Below are positions 1-6,889 of a stretch of 64,000 bases of DNA, in pieces. Source of the DNA: Prochlorococcus marinus str. MIT 1013 (GTDB lineage: Bacteria; Cyanobacteriota; Cyanobacteriia; PCC-6307; Cyanobiaceae); NCBI RefSeq assembly GCF_027359395.1, contig NZ_CP114778.1, positions 1,922,001-1,986,000 of the forward strand, in the 5' to 3' direction. Within the stretch, counting starts at the first letter, position 1. Each line of letters starts with the position of its first letter. The notes beneath the pieces are model-generated. The model ran no database searches. It had not been told where the DNA came from and worked only from the letters and a program-made list of their open reading frames with translations. Made by a program: the position numbers and the translations under genes.

Positions 1-508
1 AGCTTGCACCAAGTGCATAATTCCCAAGCCAACCATTTTGTTTAAGTTTTAAAGGTGGTGCTGAGTAAATAAAACTTACAAATGAACCTCCCAATGCTAG
101 AAGAAGGACTGAAGGAATAGTGTGATGTGCCCATAAATCCAATAAATATGCAATTCCAAGACCAGCTATTAATAGAACCCAAATTTGACATTTCACTTGA
201 AAAAGTGAAATTGCCCCTGAAGGTATTGGTCTATTAGGTTCATTTATTGCATCGATTTCTCTATCAAAGTAATCATTTATTGTTTGCGTGTATCCAGTTA
301 AGAGTGGCCCGCTCATAAACATGCAACTGATCGAAGCAAGAACGTTGCTTAATTCCCAGTGGAAATTACCACTGGCAGCTGCTCCACAAATGACTCCCCA
401 TAACAAAGGAATCCATGTGATTGGCTTCATTAATTGCAAACGAAGCTTCCAAATGTTTTTTGTTTCAGAACCTCCTTTTATTCCAAGGAGTTGCCTAGCA
501 TCGCTCAC
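1..508 (-). CDS. chlG: Chlorophyll synthase ChlG (N-terminal part, cut by window edge)
   Basis: Translating the minus strand from a GTG at 508 gives 169 residues that run off the left edge of the window. The protein is a UbiA-type polyprenyltransferase. The Mg2+/prenyl-diphosphate motif NDYFDREID lies at about residues 78-86 and is followed by INEPNRPIPSG, which is characteristic of ChlG, the enzyme that esterifies chlorophyllide with its isoprenoid tail in the thylakoid membrane. Hydrophobic segments flank the motif. An in-frame TGA nine bases upstream of the GTG leaves no other plausible start. The second Asp-rich motif and the C-terminus lie outside the window. Identity is confident; completeness cannot be judged. 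Confidence 0.93.
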   Translation of the reverse strand, partial: MSDARQLLGIKGGSETKNIWKLRLQLMKPITWIPLLWGVICGAAASGNFHWELSNVLASISCMFMSGPLLTGYTQTINDYFDREIDAINEPNRPIPSGAISLFQVKCQIWVLLIAGLGIAYLLDLWAHHTIPSVLLLALGGSFVSFIYSAPPLKLKQNGWLGNYALGAS

Positions 509-523
509 TTTTTTATCTCAGGG

Positions 524-745
524 TTAAGAAAGTTCATCTTCGAAGAACCAATGTTTGCTTCCATCATTCATTTTAATTACCACACCAATGCCACCTCTAC
601 CATCAGTCATCTTGTAATCGATTACAGTACCTCTTGGATCCTCAGATAGTTGGTTGATCAAATAAGAAGGTATGCGATCTCTTACACGTTCAATATTGAT
701 TTTAATTTTTGAACCTATCCTTGAAAGGGAGGTTGGCTTAGCCAT
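524..745 (-). CDS. DUF2862 / PetP-like small protein
   Basis: A protein of about 73 residues, basic at the N-terminus and ending in a GSKHWFFEDELS-like tail. The pattern IxRVRDRIP, then TDGRGGIGVVIKMNDGS and WFFEDE, resembles the DUF2862 family. To my knowledge this family includes PetP, a small SH3-like peripheral subunit of cytochrome b6f in cyanobacteria and red algae. I chose the ATG at 745. A TTG at 772 would add nine residues but begins in the leader of hisF and looks less conserved in character. The gene lies 15 nt upstream of chlG and could be co-transcribed with it. It is divergent from hisF. The family call is moderate; a PetP role is inferred. Confidence 0.72.
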   Translation of the reverse strand: MAKPTSLSRIGSKIKINIERVRDRIPSYLINQLSEDPRGTVIDYKMTDGRGGIGVVIKMNDGSKHWFFEDELS

Positions 746-799
746 GGCATCAAAATGCTTAAGTTTGGGCAACCATAACAGTTCCCCTGTTTAAAAATC

Positions 800-1570
800 A
801 TGGTTGCTTTAAGATTGATCCCTTGTCTTGATGTTTCAAATGGAAGAGTAGTGAAGGGGGTTAACTTTGTAGGATTGCGTGATGCAGGTGATCCGGTTGA
901 GCTTGGATGTAGATATAGCAAGGCTGGAGCCGATGAATTGGTCTTCCTAGACATAACAGCTACGCACGAGAAAAGATCAACTTTGGTTGATATGGTTAGA
1001 AGAACATCAGAAGCGGTAACCATTCCTTTCACTGTTGGAGGTGGGATAAGTTCTATAAATGGAATAAATGAATTGTTACGAGCAGGAGCTGACAAAGTAA
1101 GTTTAAATTCCAGTGCTGTTAAAGACCCTTCGTTGATTTCTAAAGGGGCTAATCGTTTTGGATCTCAATGTATTGTTGTTGCAATAGATGCAAAAAAGAA
1201 CAAAAATATTCCTAATAAGTGGGACGTTTATGTGAGTGGTGGACGTAATAATACTGGTTTGGATGCGATTGAATGGGCAGAAAAAGTATTTGAGCTAGGA
1301 GCAGGAGAAATCCTATTAACTTCCATGGATGGTGACGGAACTCAAAATGGATATGACATCGAACTGACAAAATCTATTGCTGAAAAGGTTCCAATTCCTG
1401 TAATAGCTTCAGGAGGGGCTGGTTGCTTGAAACACATTAAAGAGGCTTTTACTCTTGGGAAATCTTCAGCTGCTCTCTTGGCATCCCTATTGCATGATGG
1501 ACAATTAACTATCAGCGAAATAAAAGAATATCTAATTAAGGAAAATTTACTTATCAGACCAGTTGAATGA
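800..1570 (+). CDS. hisF: Imidazole glycerol phosphate synthase, cyclase subunit HisF
   Basis: A 256-residue TIM barrel of normal length. HisF uses ammonia from the HisH glutaminase to convert PRFAR into imidazole glycerol phosphate and AICAR, in histidine synthesis, with the AICAR entering the purine pathway. The two catalytic aspartates fall where expected: D11 in the strand RLIPCLD and D130 in VVAID. Phosphate-binding loops VGGGI (residues 79-83) and IASGGAG near the C-terminus are present. ATG start. No hisH is adjacent, so the histidine genes are dispersed, as is usual in cyanobacteria. The divergent 54-nt gap to the DUF2862 gene probably holds promoters for both. Confidence 0.97.
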   Translation: MVALRLIPCLDVSNGRVVKGVNFVGLRDAGDPVELGCRYSKAGADELVFLDITATHEKRSTLVDMVRRTSEAVTIPFTVGGGISSINGINELLRAGADKVSLNSSAVKDPSLISKGANRFGSQCIVVAIDAKKNKNIPNKWDVYVSGGRNNTGLDAIEWAEKVFELGAGEILLTSMDGDGTQNGYDIELTKSIAEKVPIPVIASGGAGCLKHIKEAFTLGKSSAALLASLLHDGQLTISEIKEYLIKENLLIRPVE

Positions 1571-1650
1571 TTAATATTTGCACTAAAAGATATAAAATAA
1601 ATTTCTTTGCATTAAGTTTTATTTGCGAGTAAAGAACTCCTTAGACTTAT

Positions 1651-2349
1651 ATGAGACCTGGTAATACTAAAGCTATCGAGGAAATGTTTAATTCAATTTC
1701 TTCAAAATATGATTTTTTAAATGATATTTTTAGCTTTGGATTACATAGGCTATGGAAAAGAAAACTATTGAATATTCTAAATCCAATTTTTGGACAAAAA
1801 TGGATAGATCTTTGCTGTGGAACAGGAGATATGGCAATACTTTTGGCTAGATATATGAAGAGTTCTGAAAATATTACTGGAATAGATTCAGCCTCTCAAG
1901 CATTATTAGTTGCGAGAGAAAGATCTAAGCAAAATTATTCTTCAATTGAATGGATAAATCGCGATGCTCTTGAGACAAATCTCACTTCACATCAATTTGA
2001 TGGCCTTTTAATGGCCTATGGCTTAAGGAATCTTTCAAGTCCTTATGCGGGGCTTAAAGAGGCTTTGAGGATTTTGAAACCAGGAGGCAAAGCTGGAATA
2101 TTAGATTTTAGATCTTTTGAAGGGCCTTCCATTCAAGGTCTATTCCAAAAAATTTACTTAAGTTTTTATGTTGTTCCAATTTCATCTCTTTTCGGCTTGG
2201 GGAAAGAATATTCATATATAAAAAAAAGCTTAGTTAACTTCCCTTCAGGCGAAAAACAAATTCATATGGCACTTTCTGTTGGCTTTAAAAAAGCAAAATA
2301 CCAAACATTAGCCAAGGGGCAGATGGGGATTTTATTACTTGAAGCTTAA
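1651..2349 (+). CDS. menG: Demethylphylloquinone methyltransferase MenG (UbiE/MenG family)
   Basis: A 232-residue class I SAM-dependent methyltransferase of the UbiE/MenG family. Motif I is DLCCGTGD at residues 53-60. The family signature around MAYGLRNLSSP and the post-motif LKPGGKAGILDF are visible. Cyanobacteria make plastoquinone by a different route, so this family member is expected to do the last methylation of phylloquinone (vitamin K1), the A1 electron carrier of photosystem I. The substrate is inferred from the lineage rather than read from the sequence. It starts at ATG, 80 nt after hisF, and is convergent with the DUF721 gene. Confidence 0.9.
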   Translation: MRPGNTKAIEEMFNSISSKYDFLNDIFSFGLHRLWKRKLLNILNPIFGQKWIDLCCGTGDMAILLARYMKSSENITGIDSASQALLVARERSKQNYSSIEWINRDALETNLTSHQFDGLLMAYGLRNLSSPYAGLKEALRILKPGGKAGILDFRSFEGPSIQGLFQKIYLSFYVVPISSLFGLGKEYSYIKKSLVNFPSGEKQIHMALSVGFKKAKYQTLAKGQMGILLLEA

Positions 2350-2360
2350 AACCAAGTTTT

Positions 2361-2843
2361 TCAATCTATTCTCAATTCTTTTCTTCTACAAAAACTACAT
2401 TTACCCCATAATTTAACTTCTCCCTTGGGAGAAGGAACTTTACAATAAGGGCAATTTGCAATTCCATTCTTATCAGTTCTACTTGGATGTTTTTCCCATA
2501 TGTCTTTTTCACTTTCTTTAGTGACCAAATCAATAGGATAATGTTGTCTAATCCGAATTTCTTTTATTTGATATCCATAGGAATTTAAAGATTCAATTAA
2601 CTCCATACGATTGTATTGGAGCGCTTGTCTCCACTGCGGGTGACTTGATCCAATCGTTAAAACTTTATTTTGAATGTTAAGTGGTGTGCAATTCAATGCG
2701 AGTTGTTCCCCAGCTATTTCTACCCAATCCTGAATAAGGCCTCCGACACTCCCTTTCCATGAAGACTTTATTTCCTCTAAGCATGTATATATTGACTGTT
2801 CTCTTTTTGCTTTTGTTTTATGCGTTAAGTTTTCTAAATTCAA
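2361..2843 (-). CDS. DciA-like DUF721 protein with C-terminal zinc ribbon
   Basis: A 160-residue protein. The first ~105 residues match the DUF721/DciA fold: a WxxIAGEQLALNCTPLNIQNKVL-type stretch, then SSHPQWRQALQYNR. DciA is known in many bacteria as the ancestral loader or partner of the replicative helicase DnaB. Residues 131-152 form a CPYC...CSFC four-cysteine zinc ribbon (C131, C134, C149, C152), which is not part of the minimal DUF721 domain and may bind DNA. It is convergent with menG and 74 nt from the divergent vipp1. The fold call is good; the helicase role is an inference from the family. Confidence 0.75.
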   Translation of the reverse strand: MNLENLTHKTKAKREQSIYTCLEEIKSSWKGSVGGLIQDWVEIAGEQLALNCTPLNIQNKVLTIGSSHPQWRQALQYNRMELIESLNSYGYQIKEIRIRQHYPIDLVTKESEKDIWEKHPSRTDKNGIANCPYCKVPSPKGEVKLWGKCSFCRRKELRID

Positions 2844-2917
2844 TTTTAATTAGACACTATTGATGAGTTGGTGCTTAAATCTAGCTAATATTTTTTTAGA
2901 TTGCTTCAAAGATCATA

Positions 2918-3694
2918 ATGGGATTATTAGATAGGTTAAGTCGCTTGCTAAGGGCAAATCTAAATGCTTTTGTCAGTGATGCAGAAGATCCAATAAAAAT
3001 ACTTGATCAGTCTGTTGCTGATATGCAAGAAGACTTGGTAAAGCTTCGTCAAGCGGTTGCTATGGCTATTGCAAGTCAAAAAAGACTAGAGAATCAGGGA
3101 AATCAAGCAAAAGAGCAAATTAAAAATTGGCTTTCTAGAGCTGAATTGGCCTTAAAAAAAGGAGAGGATGATCTGGCTAGAGAAGCATTGAGTAGAAAAA
3201 AAGCTTTTCAAGAAACTTTTCAATCTTTATCGACTCAATTTCAAACACAAAATGGTCAAGTTGAAAAATTAAAGAAAAGCCTTTTGTTATTAGAGAGAAA
3301 GATTGCTGAGGCTCGAACTAAAAAAGATATGCTTAAAGCAAGAGCTCAGGCAGCTAAAGCTCAGCAACAAATTCAAAGTACAGTTGGTGATTTAGGTAGT
3401 AAGTCTGCTATGGCTGCTTTTGAACGAATGGAAGATAAAGTTGAGGCATTGGAAGCTTCTGGGCAAGCAGCATTAGAGTTGGCTGGAGAAGATCTAGAAA
3501 GTAAGTTTGCAGCATTAGAAGGAGCCGATGATGTAGAGAAAGAATTAGAGATATTAAGGACTCAATTGAAAGCAGGGGTTGATGCACTGTCTTTGCCTCC
3601 GTCTGATTTAGATGTAAATGAAGTAAGGACAGTAGAAATCCAAGAAGTTGAAGTTGAATTAGAGGAGTTGAAAAAGTCAATGGATAATTCTTGA
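2918..3694 (+). CDS. vipp1: Vipp1/IM30 (PspA family) membrane-remodelling protein
   Basis: A 258-residue, highly charged and largely coiled-coil protein. The N-terminal amphipathic helix MGLLDRLSRLLRANLNAFV and the following DAEDPIKILDQSVADMQEDL segment are typical of PspA/IM30. The length exceeds classical PspA (about 220) and fits Vipp1, which carries an extra C-terminal tail. In cyanobacteria Vipp1 forms ESCRT-III-like oligomers that build and protect thylakoid membranes. The ATG start lies 29 nt upstream of birA's predecessor gap, and birA follows on the same strand 28 nt downstream, so the two may be co-transcribed. Vipp1 versus PspA is judged from length and lineage. Confidence 0.9.
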   Translation: MGLLDRLSRLLRANLNAFVSDAEDPIKILDQSVADMQEDLVKLRQAVAMAIASQKRLENQGNQAKEQIKNWLSRAELALKKGEDDLAREALSRKKAFQETFQSLSTQFQTQNGQVEKLKKSLLLLERKIAEARTKKDMLKARAQAAKAQQQIQSTVGDLGSKSAMAAFERMEDKVEALEASGQAALELAGEDLESKFAALEGADDVEKELEILRTQLKAGVDALSLPPSDLDVNEVRTVEIQEVEVELEELKKSMDNS

Positions 3695-3722
3695 TTTTTA
3701 AAGAACACATTACTTTTGAAAT

Positions 3723-4481
3723 ATGAATAATCAAAAACCTGAAAGAGGGGTTGGGTTGATTCATAGATATCACAAATCAAATCATCCCTCTCCAAGATCT
3801 TGGAGATTAATTCTTAAACCTATTTGTGCTAGTACAGAAATAGAGCTATCAAATTGGATTGCAGAGAAACCAGTAAAACAAAATCAGTTAATAGCTGTAT
3901 TTTCTTCTTGTCAAAGATTTGGTCAAGGTCAAGCTGGTCGAATTTGGCATGCACCCAAAGGAGGGGTTTGGGTTAGTGCCGCCATTAAGAAAGAAGGACC
4001 ATGTGAAAATAATTCTCGGCTTTACGGGTTAGCGGTGGCATTAGCTTTGGTTGAGAGAATTGAAAGGATGGGAGTTAAAGTCAAAATAAAATGGCCAAAT
4101 GATCTATTGGTTGATGGTCAAAAATTAGCTGGAATTTTACCTAAATTATTTTTTAGAGGGAGAAAACTAAGATTATTAAGAGTTGGAGTAGGTTTAAATG
4201 TTTTTAATAATGTTCCAAAAGATGGAATTTCACTAAAACAAATCATTGGAAATAAAAAGATGAATATAAATTTTTGGTCGTCAGAAGTTTTGCTTGCAAT
4301 TGAGAGGTCTTTAGATTTATTAGATAATAAAAATTTTTTGTGCAGTCAAGTAGAAGAAAGATTGTGGTCAAAAAAATATATTGATAAAGAAACTGGTTAT
4401 AAGTGGGATATTAAAGGTATTGACTCAATCGGTAGATTGATTCTTTTTAAAGAAGATAATGTGAGAGTCTTATCAACTTAA
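3723..4481 (+). CDS. birA: Biotin--[acetyl-CoA-carboxylase] ligase, monofunctional
   Basis: A 252-residue biotin protein ligase without the N-terminal DNA-binding domain of E. coli BirA, so it should not act as a repressor. It activates biotin with ATP and attaches it to the carboxylase carrier AccB. The core motif KWPNDLLVDGQKLAGIL starts at residue 123. The biotinyl-AMP binding loop reads GQGQAGRIW (residues 67-75) where the E. coli loop is GRGRRGRKW, so two of the arginines are glutamine here (see findings). It starts at ATG and is convergent with the ABC ATPase gene, 3 nt away. Confidence 0.9.
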   Translation: MNNQKPERGVGLIHRYHKSNHPSPRSWRLILKPICASTEIELSNWIAEKPVKQNQLIAVFSSCQRFGQGQAGRIWHAPKGGVWVSAAIKKEGPCENNSRLYGLAVALALVERIERMGVKVKIKWPNDLLVDGQKLAGILPKLFFRGRKLRLLRVGVGLNVFNNVPKDGISLKQIIGNKKMNINFWSSEVLLAIERSLDLLDNKNFLCSQVEERLWSKKYIDKETGYKWDIKGIDSIGRLILFKEDNVRVLST

Positions 4482-4484
4482 ACC

Positions 4485-5222
4485 CTACTGCTTGAGTTGA
4501 TTATGAGTAATCTCGGTTACCTTCCCATCTCTAAATCTTGCGATTTTCTTTGCTCTTTGAGCAACATTGTCTTCATGAGTAACTAATACAATTGTTATTC
4601 CTTGATTATGAAGTTGGTCAAAAAGATTTAAAACATCTTCAGTGGTTTTGGAATCAAGAGCACCAGTTGGTTCGTCTGCTAATAACAGTGATGGTTGATT
4701 TATTATTGCCCTTGCTATGGCAACTCGTTGTTGTTGTCCTCCAGATAGTTGATTAGGTAGATTGGTCATCCTGTTCCCAAGCCCTACTCTATCAAGAGCC
4801 TCTTCAGCGCGTTTCTTCCTTTCGAAAGAGGGGACGCATGCATAAATCATTGGAAGCATTACATTCTCAAGTGCTGAAACTTCTTGAAGCAAATGAAATT
4901 GCTGAAAAACAAAACCAAGTTCTTTGTTTCTAATATCTGCTAGCAGATCATCATCAAGCTTTTCAACAGCAGTTCCATTCAATTCATAAGTCCCATTGGT
5001 AGGACGATCAAGGCATCCAAGTATATTCATTGCAGTACTTTTGCCGGATCCACTTGCACCCATAACTGCAAGGTAGTCTCCCTGAAAAACCTCAAGGTTT
5101 AATTCATCAAGAGCTTTAACTTTGACTGAGCCTTCTCCATAAATTTTATTTACTTTTGTTAGACGAGCTACAGATTTTTCCAATGATTTAAATTGGTTAG
5201 CCAATTGAACTTTTACTTGCAA
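4485..5222 (-). CDS. ABC transporter ATP-binding protein, LolD/MacB/DevA type, no adjacent permease
   Basis: A complete ABC ATPase. Walker A is GASGSGKST, the signature is [14 protein letters not shown], Walker B is [12 protein letters not shown], and an H-loop VTHE follows. The DEPTGALD form and the [12 protein letters not shown] stretch place it with the LolD/MacB/DevA group, which drives lipoprotein or heterocyst-type exporters. No permease or membrane-fusion gene is next to it, so its partner must be encoded elsewhere. The start is uncertain. TTG at 5222 overlaps the 3' end of ndhB by 26 nt; TTG at 5183 (residue 14, giving an EKSVARL N-terminus) would remove the overlap. Neither has a strong Shine-Dalgarno sequence. 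Confidence 0.88.
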   Translation of the reverse strand: MQVKVQLANQFKSLEKSVARLTKVNKIYGEGSVKVKALDELNLEVFQGDYLAVMGASGSGKSTAMNILGCLDRPTNGTYELNGTAVEKLDDDLLADIRNKELGFVFQQFHLLQEVSALENVMLPMIYACVPSFERKKRAEEALDRVGLGNRMTNLPNQLSGGQQQRVAIARAIINQPSLLLADEPTGALDSKTTEDVLNLFDQLHNQGITIVLVTHEDNVAQRAKKIARFRDGKVTEITHNQLKQ

Positions 5223-6759
5223 GAGTAATAGCTTCTCGAAGCAATGGCGTTCCGTTTACCGCACTATCAGCAAAGTCAAAGAGAGGGTTTGAAATTATTC
5301 CACCAATAGCAGTTACAAGAACACAAAAAATCAAAGCTACTTTTAGAGAAGACATTCCTGGAATTGACCATTCTATGGATGGATATGCTTTGACAACTTC
5401 TGAAGATTGTTTAGGTTCTGTAACGACCATCATTTTTATAACTGAAATGTAATAGTAAATAGAAATAACAGAAGTAACCAGACCAACGCTAACTAGTAAG
5501 TATTGCCCATCTGCCCATCCAGCAAAAAATAAATAAATCTTTCCGAAGAATCCCAGCATGGGAGGAATTCCTCCCAATGAAAGAAGGCACAAACTTAATC
5601 CCAATGTTATCAGTGGATCTTTTTGGTACAGCCCTGCGTAATCTGATATTTGATCACTCCCAGTTCTTATTGTGAAGAGTATTATGCATGCAAAAGCGCC
5701 AAGGTTCATAAATAAATAAGCTGCCATATATAAAACCATTGCTGCAAAACCATCTTCAGTTCCACAAACCAATCCAATCATTACAAATCCAGCTTGCCCA
5801 ATTGAGCTATATGCCAGCATTCTTTTCATTGATTTTTGAGCTAGCGCTACAACATTTCCTAGTGACATACTTAGGACAGCCAAAACAGTAAATAGCAATT
5901 TCCATTGAGTGTCAAAGGCGCTAAAACATCCCACTAGTATTCTTATTGCAAGTGCAAAACCCGCTGCTTTAGAGCCTACTGATAAAAATGCAACTACTGG
6001 AGTAGGAGAGCCTTCGTAAACATCTGGTGTCCATTGGTGAAATGGAACTGCAGCAATTTTGAAGGCTACTGTAGATAAGACGAAAACAAGAGCTAATGCC
6101 GATAAAGGAGTCGGAGCACTTATTAGGGTTATTCCTATGTCATGTAGATTTGTAGATCCACTAATTCCATAAAGAAGCGATGCTCCATAAAGAAATACAG
6201 CAGCAGCAGCAGAACCAACCAATAAATATTTTAAGGCTGCTTCTGAACTTCTGGAATCTCTTTTGAGATATCCAGAAAGTAGGTAGCTAGCAACGGAAAG
6301 TGTTTCTAATGAAACAAAAACACTTACCAAATCTGTTGAACCACAAAGAAGCATTGCTCCAAGCGTGGCAGCTAATAATATTGCTGCAAATTCACCAATA
6401 GGACTTCCATTCTGTTCGGCATATCTCCAACTGATGAGAAGAGAAATAAGAGTTGATAGCGCTATGACCCCTCTAAAAGCAATAGCCAGATTATCTGCGA
6501 CAAATGCTCCTAAAAAAGATTCTTGAATTTCTCCATTCCATTGCATCCCTAGCAAAATCAGAGAAGTACAAAGGCCTACATAACAAATGGGAGGGGACCA
6601 GCGGGCTGAAATCTTTTCACTAACCAAATCAACCAAAAGTGTCCCTAGCATTGCCAGAAGAACTGCAGCCTCTGGTAGCACGGCTTTAGCATTTAAAGAG
6701 AGATTTAAAAGCTCTACAGGCGTGTTTATGAATATTTGAAAAGACAAAAGTTCTCCCAT
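5197..6759 (-). CDS. ndhB: NAD(P)H-quinone oxidoreductase subunit 2 (NdhB)
   Basis: A 520-residue polytopic membrane protein with about 14 hydrophobic segments, homologous to complex I NuoN. In cyanobacteria NdhB is a proton-pumping core subunit of the NDH-1 complexes, which use reduced ferredoxin for respiration, cyclic electron flow and CO2 uptake. Typical segments include the lysine-bearing helix around [23 protein letters not shown] and the [12 protein letters not shown] stretch. It starts at ATG with [10 protein letters not shown]. It is divergent from topA, with a 130-nt gap containing a perfect inverted repeat, and its 3' end overlaps an ABC ATPase gene. Confidence 0.97.
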   Translation of the reverse strand: MGELLSFQIFINTPVELLNLSLNAKAVLPEAAVLLAMLGTLLVDLVSEKISARWSPPICYVGLCTSLILLGMQWNGEIQESFLGAFVADNLAIAFRGVIALSTLISLLISWRYAEQNGSPIGEFAAILLAATLGAMLLCGSTDLVSVFVSLETLSVASYLLSGYLKRDSRSSEAALKYLLVGSAAAAVFLYGASLLYGISGSTNLHDIGITLISAPTPLSALALVFVLSTVAFKIAAVPFHQWTPDVYEGSPTPVVAFLSVGSKAAGFALAIRILVGCFSAFDTQWKLLFTVLAVLSMSLGNVVALAQKSMKRMLAYSSIGQAGFVMIGLVCGTEDGFAAMVLYMAAYLFMNLGAFACIILFTIRTGSDQISDYAGLYQKDPLITLGLSLCLLSLGGIPPMLGFFGKIYLFFAGWADGQYLLVSVGLVTSVISIYYYISVIKMMVVTEPKQSSEVVKAYPSIEWSIPGMSSLKVALIFCVLVTAIGGIISNPLFDFADSAVNGTPLLREAITLASKSSIG

Positions 6760-6787
6760 TTATGTATTGTTTTTATGCTGAGTCTGA

Positions 6788-6814
6788 TTTTATAACTCTA
6801 GCGAAGTTATAAAA
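6788..6814. promoter_or_regulatory. Perfect 10-bp inverted repeat between ndhB and topA
   Basis: The arms TTTTATAACT (6788-6797) and AGTTATAAAA (6805-6814) are perfect reverse complements around a 7-nt spacer. The element lies in the divergent intergenic region, about 30 nt upstream of the ndhB start and 75 nt upstream of topA. It is a candidate operator or paired promoter element for either gene. The assignment as regulatory is inferred from position and symmetry only. Confidence 0.45.
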
Positions 6815-6889
6815 TATGCCTTTTTAATCATTTTGGGCTATGCATTTTACTATTCAGTACGTTAGATAAGAAGGAGGGAAATTGAGCTG

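Noticed and set aside
715-1095. Minus-strand frame opposite hisF
   Set aside because: It lies fully antisense to a well-supported gene and has no protein-family pattern.
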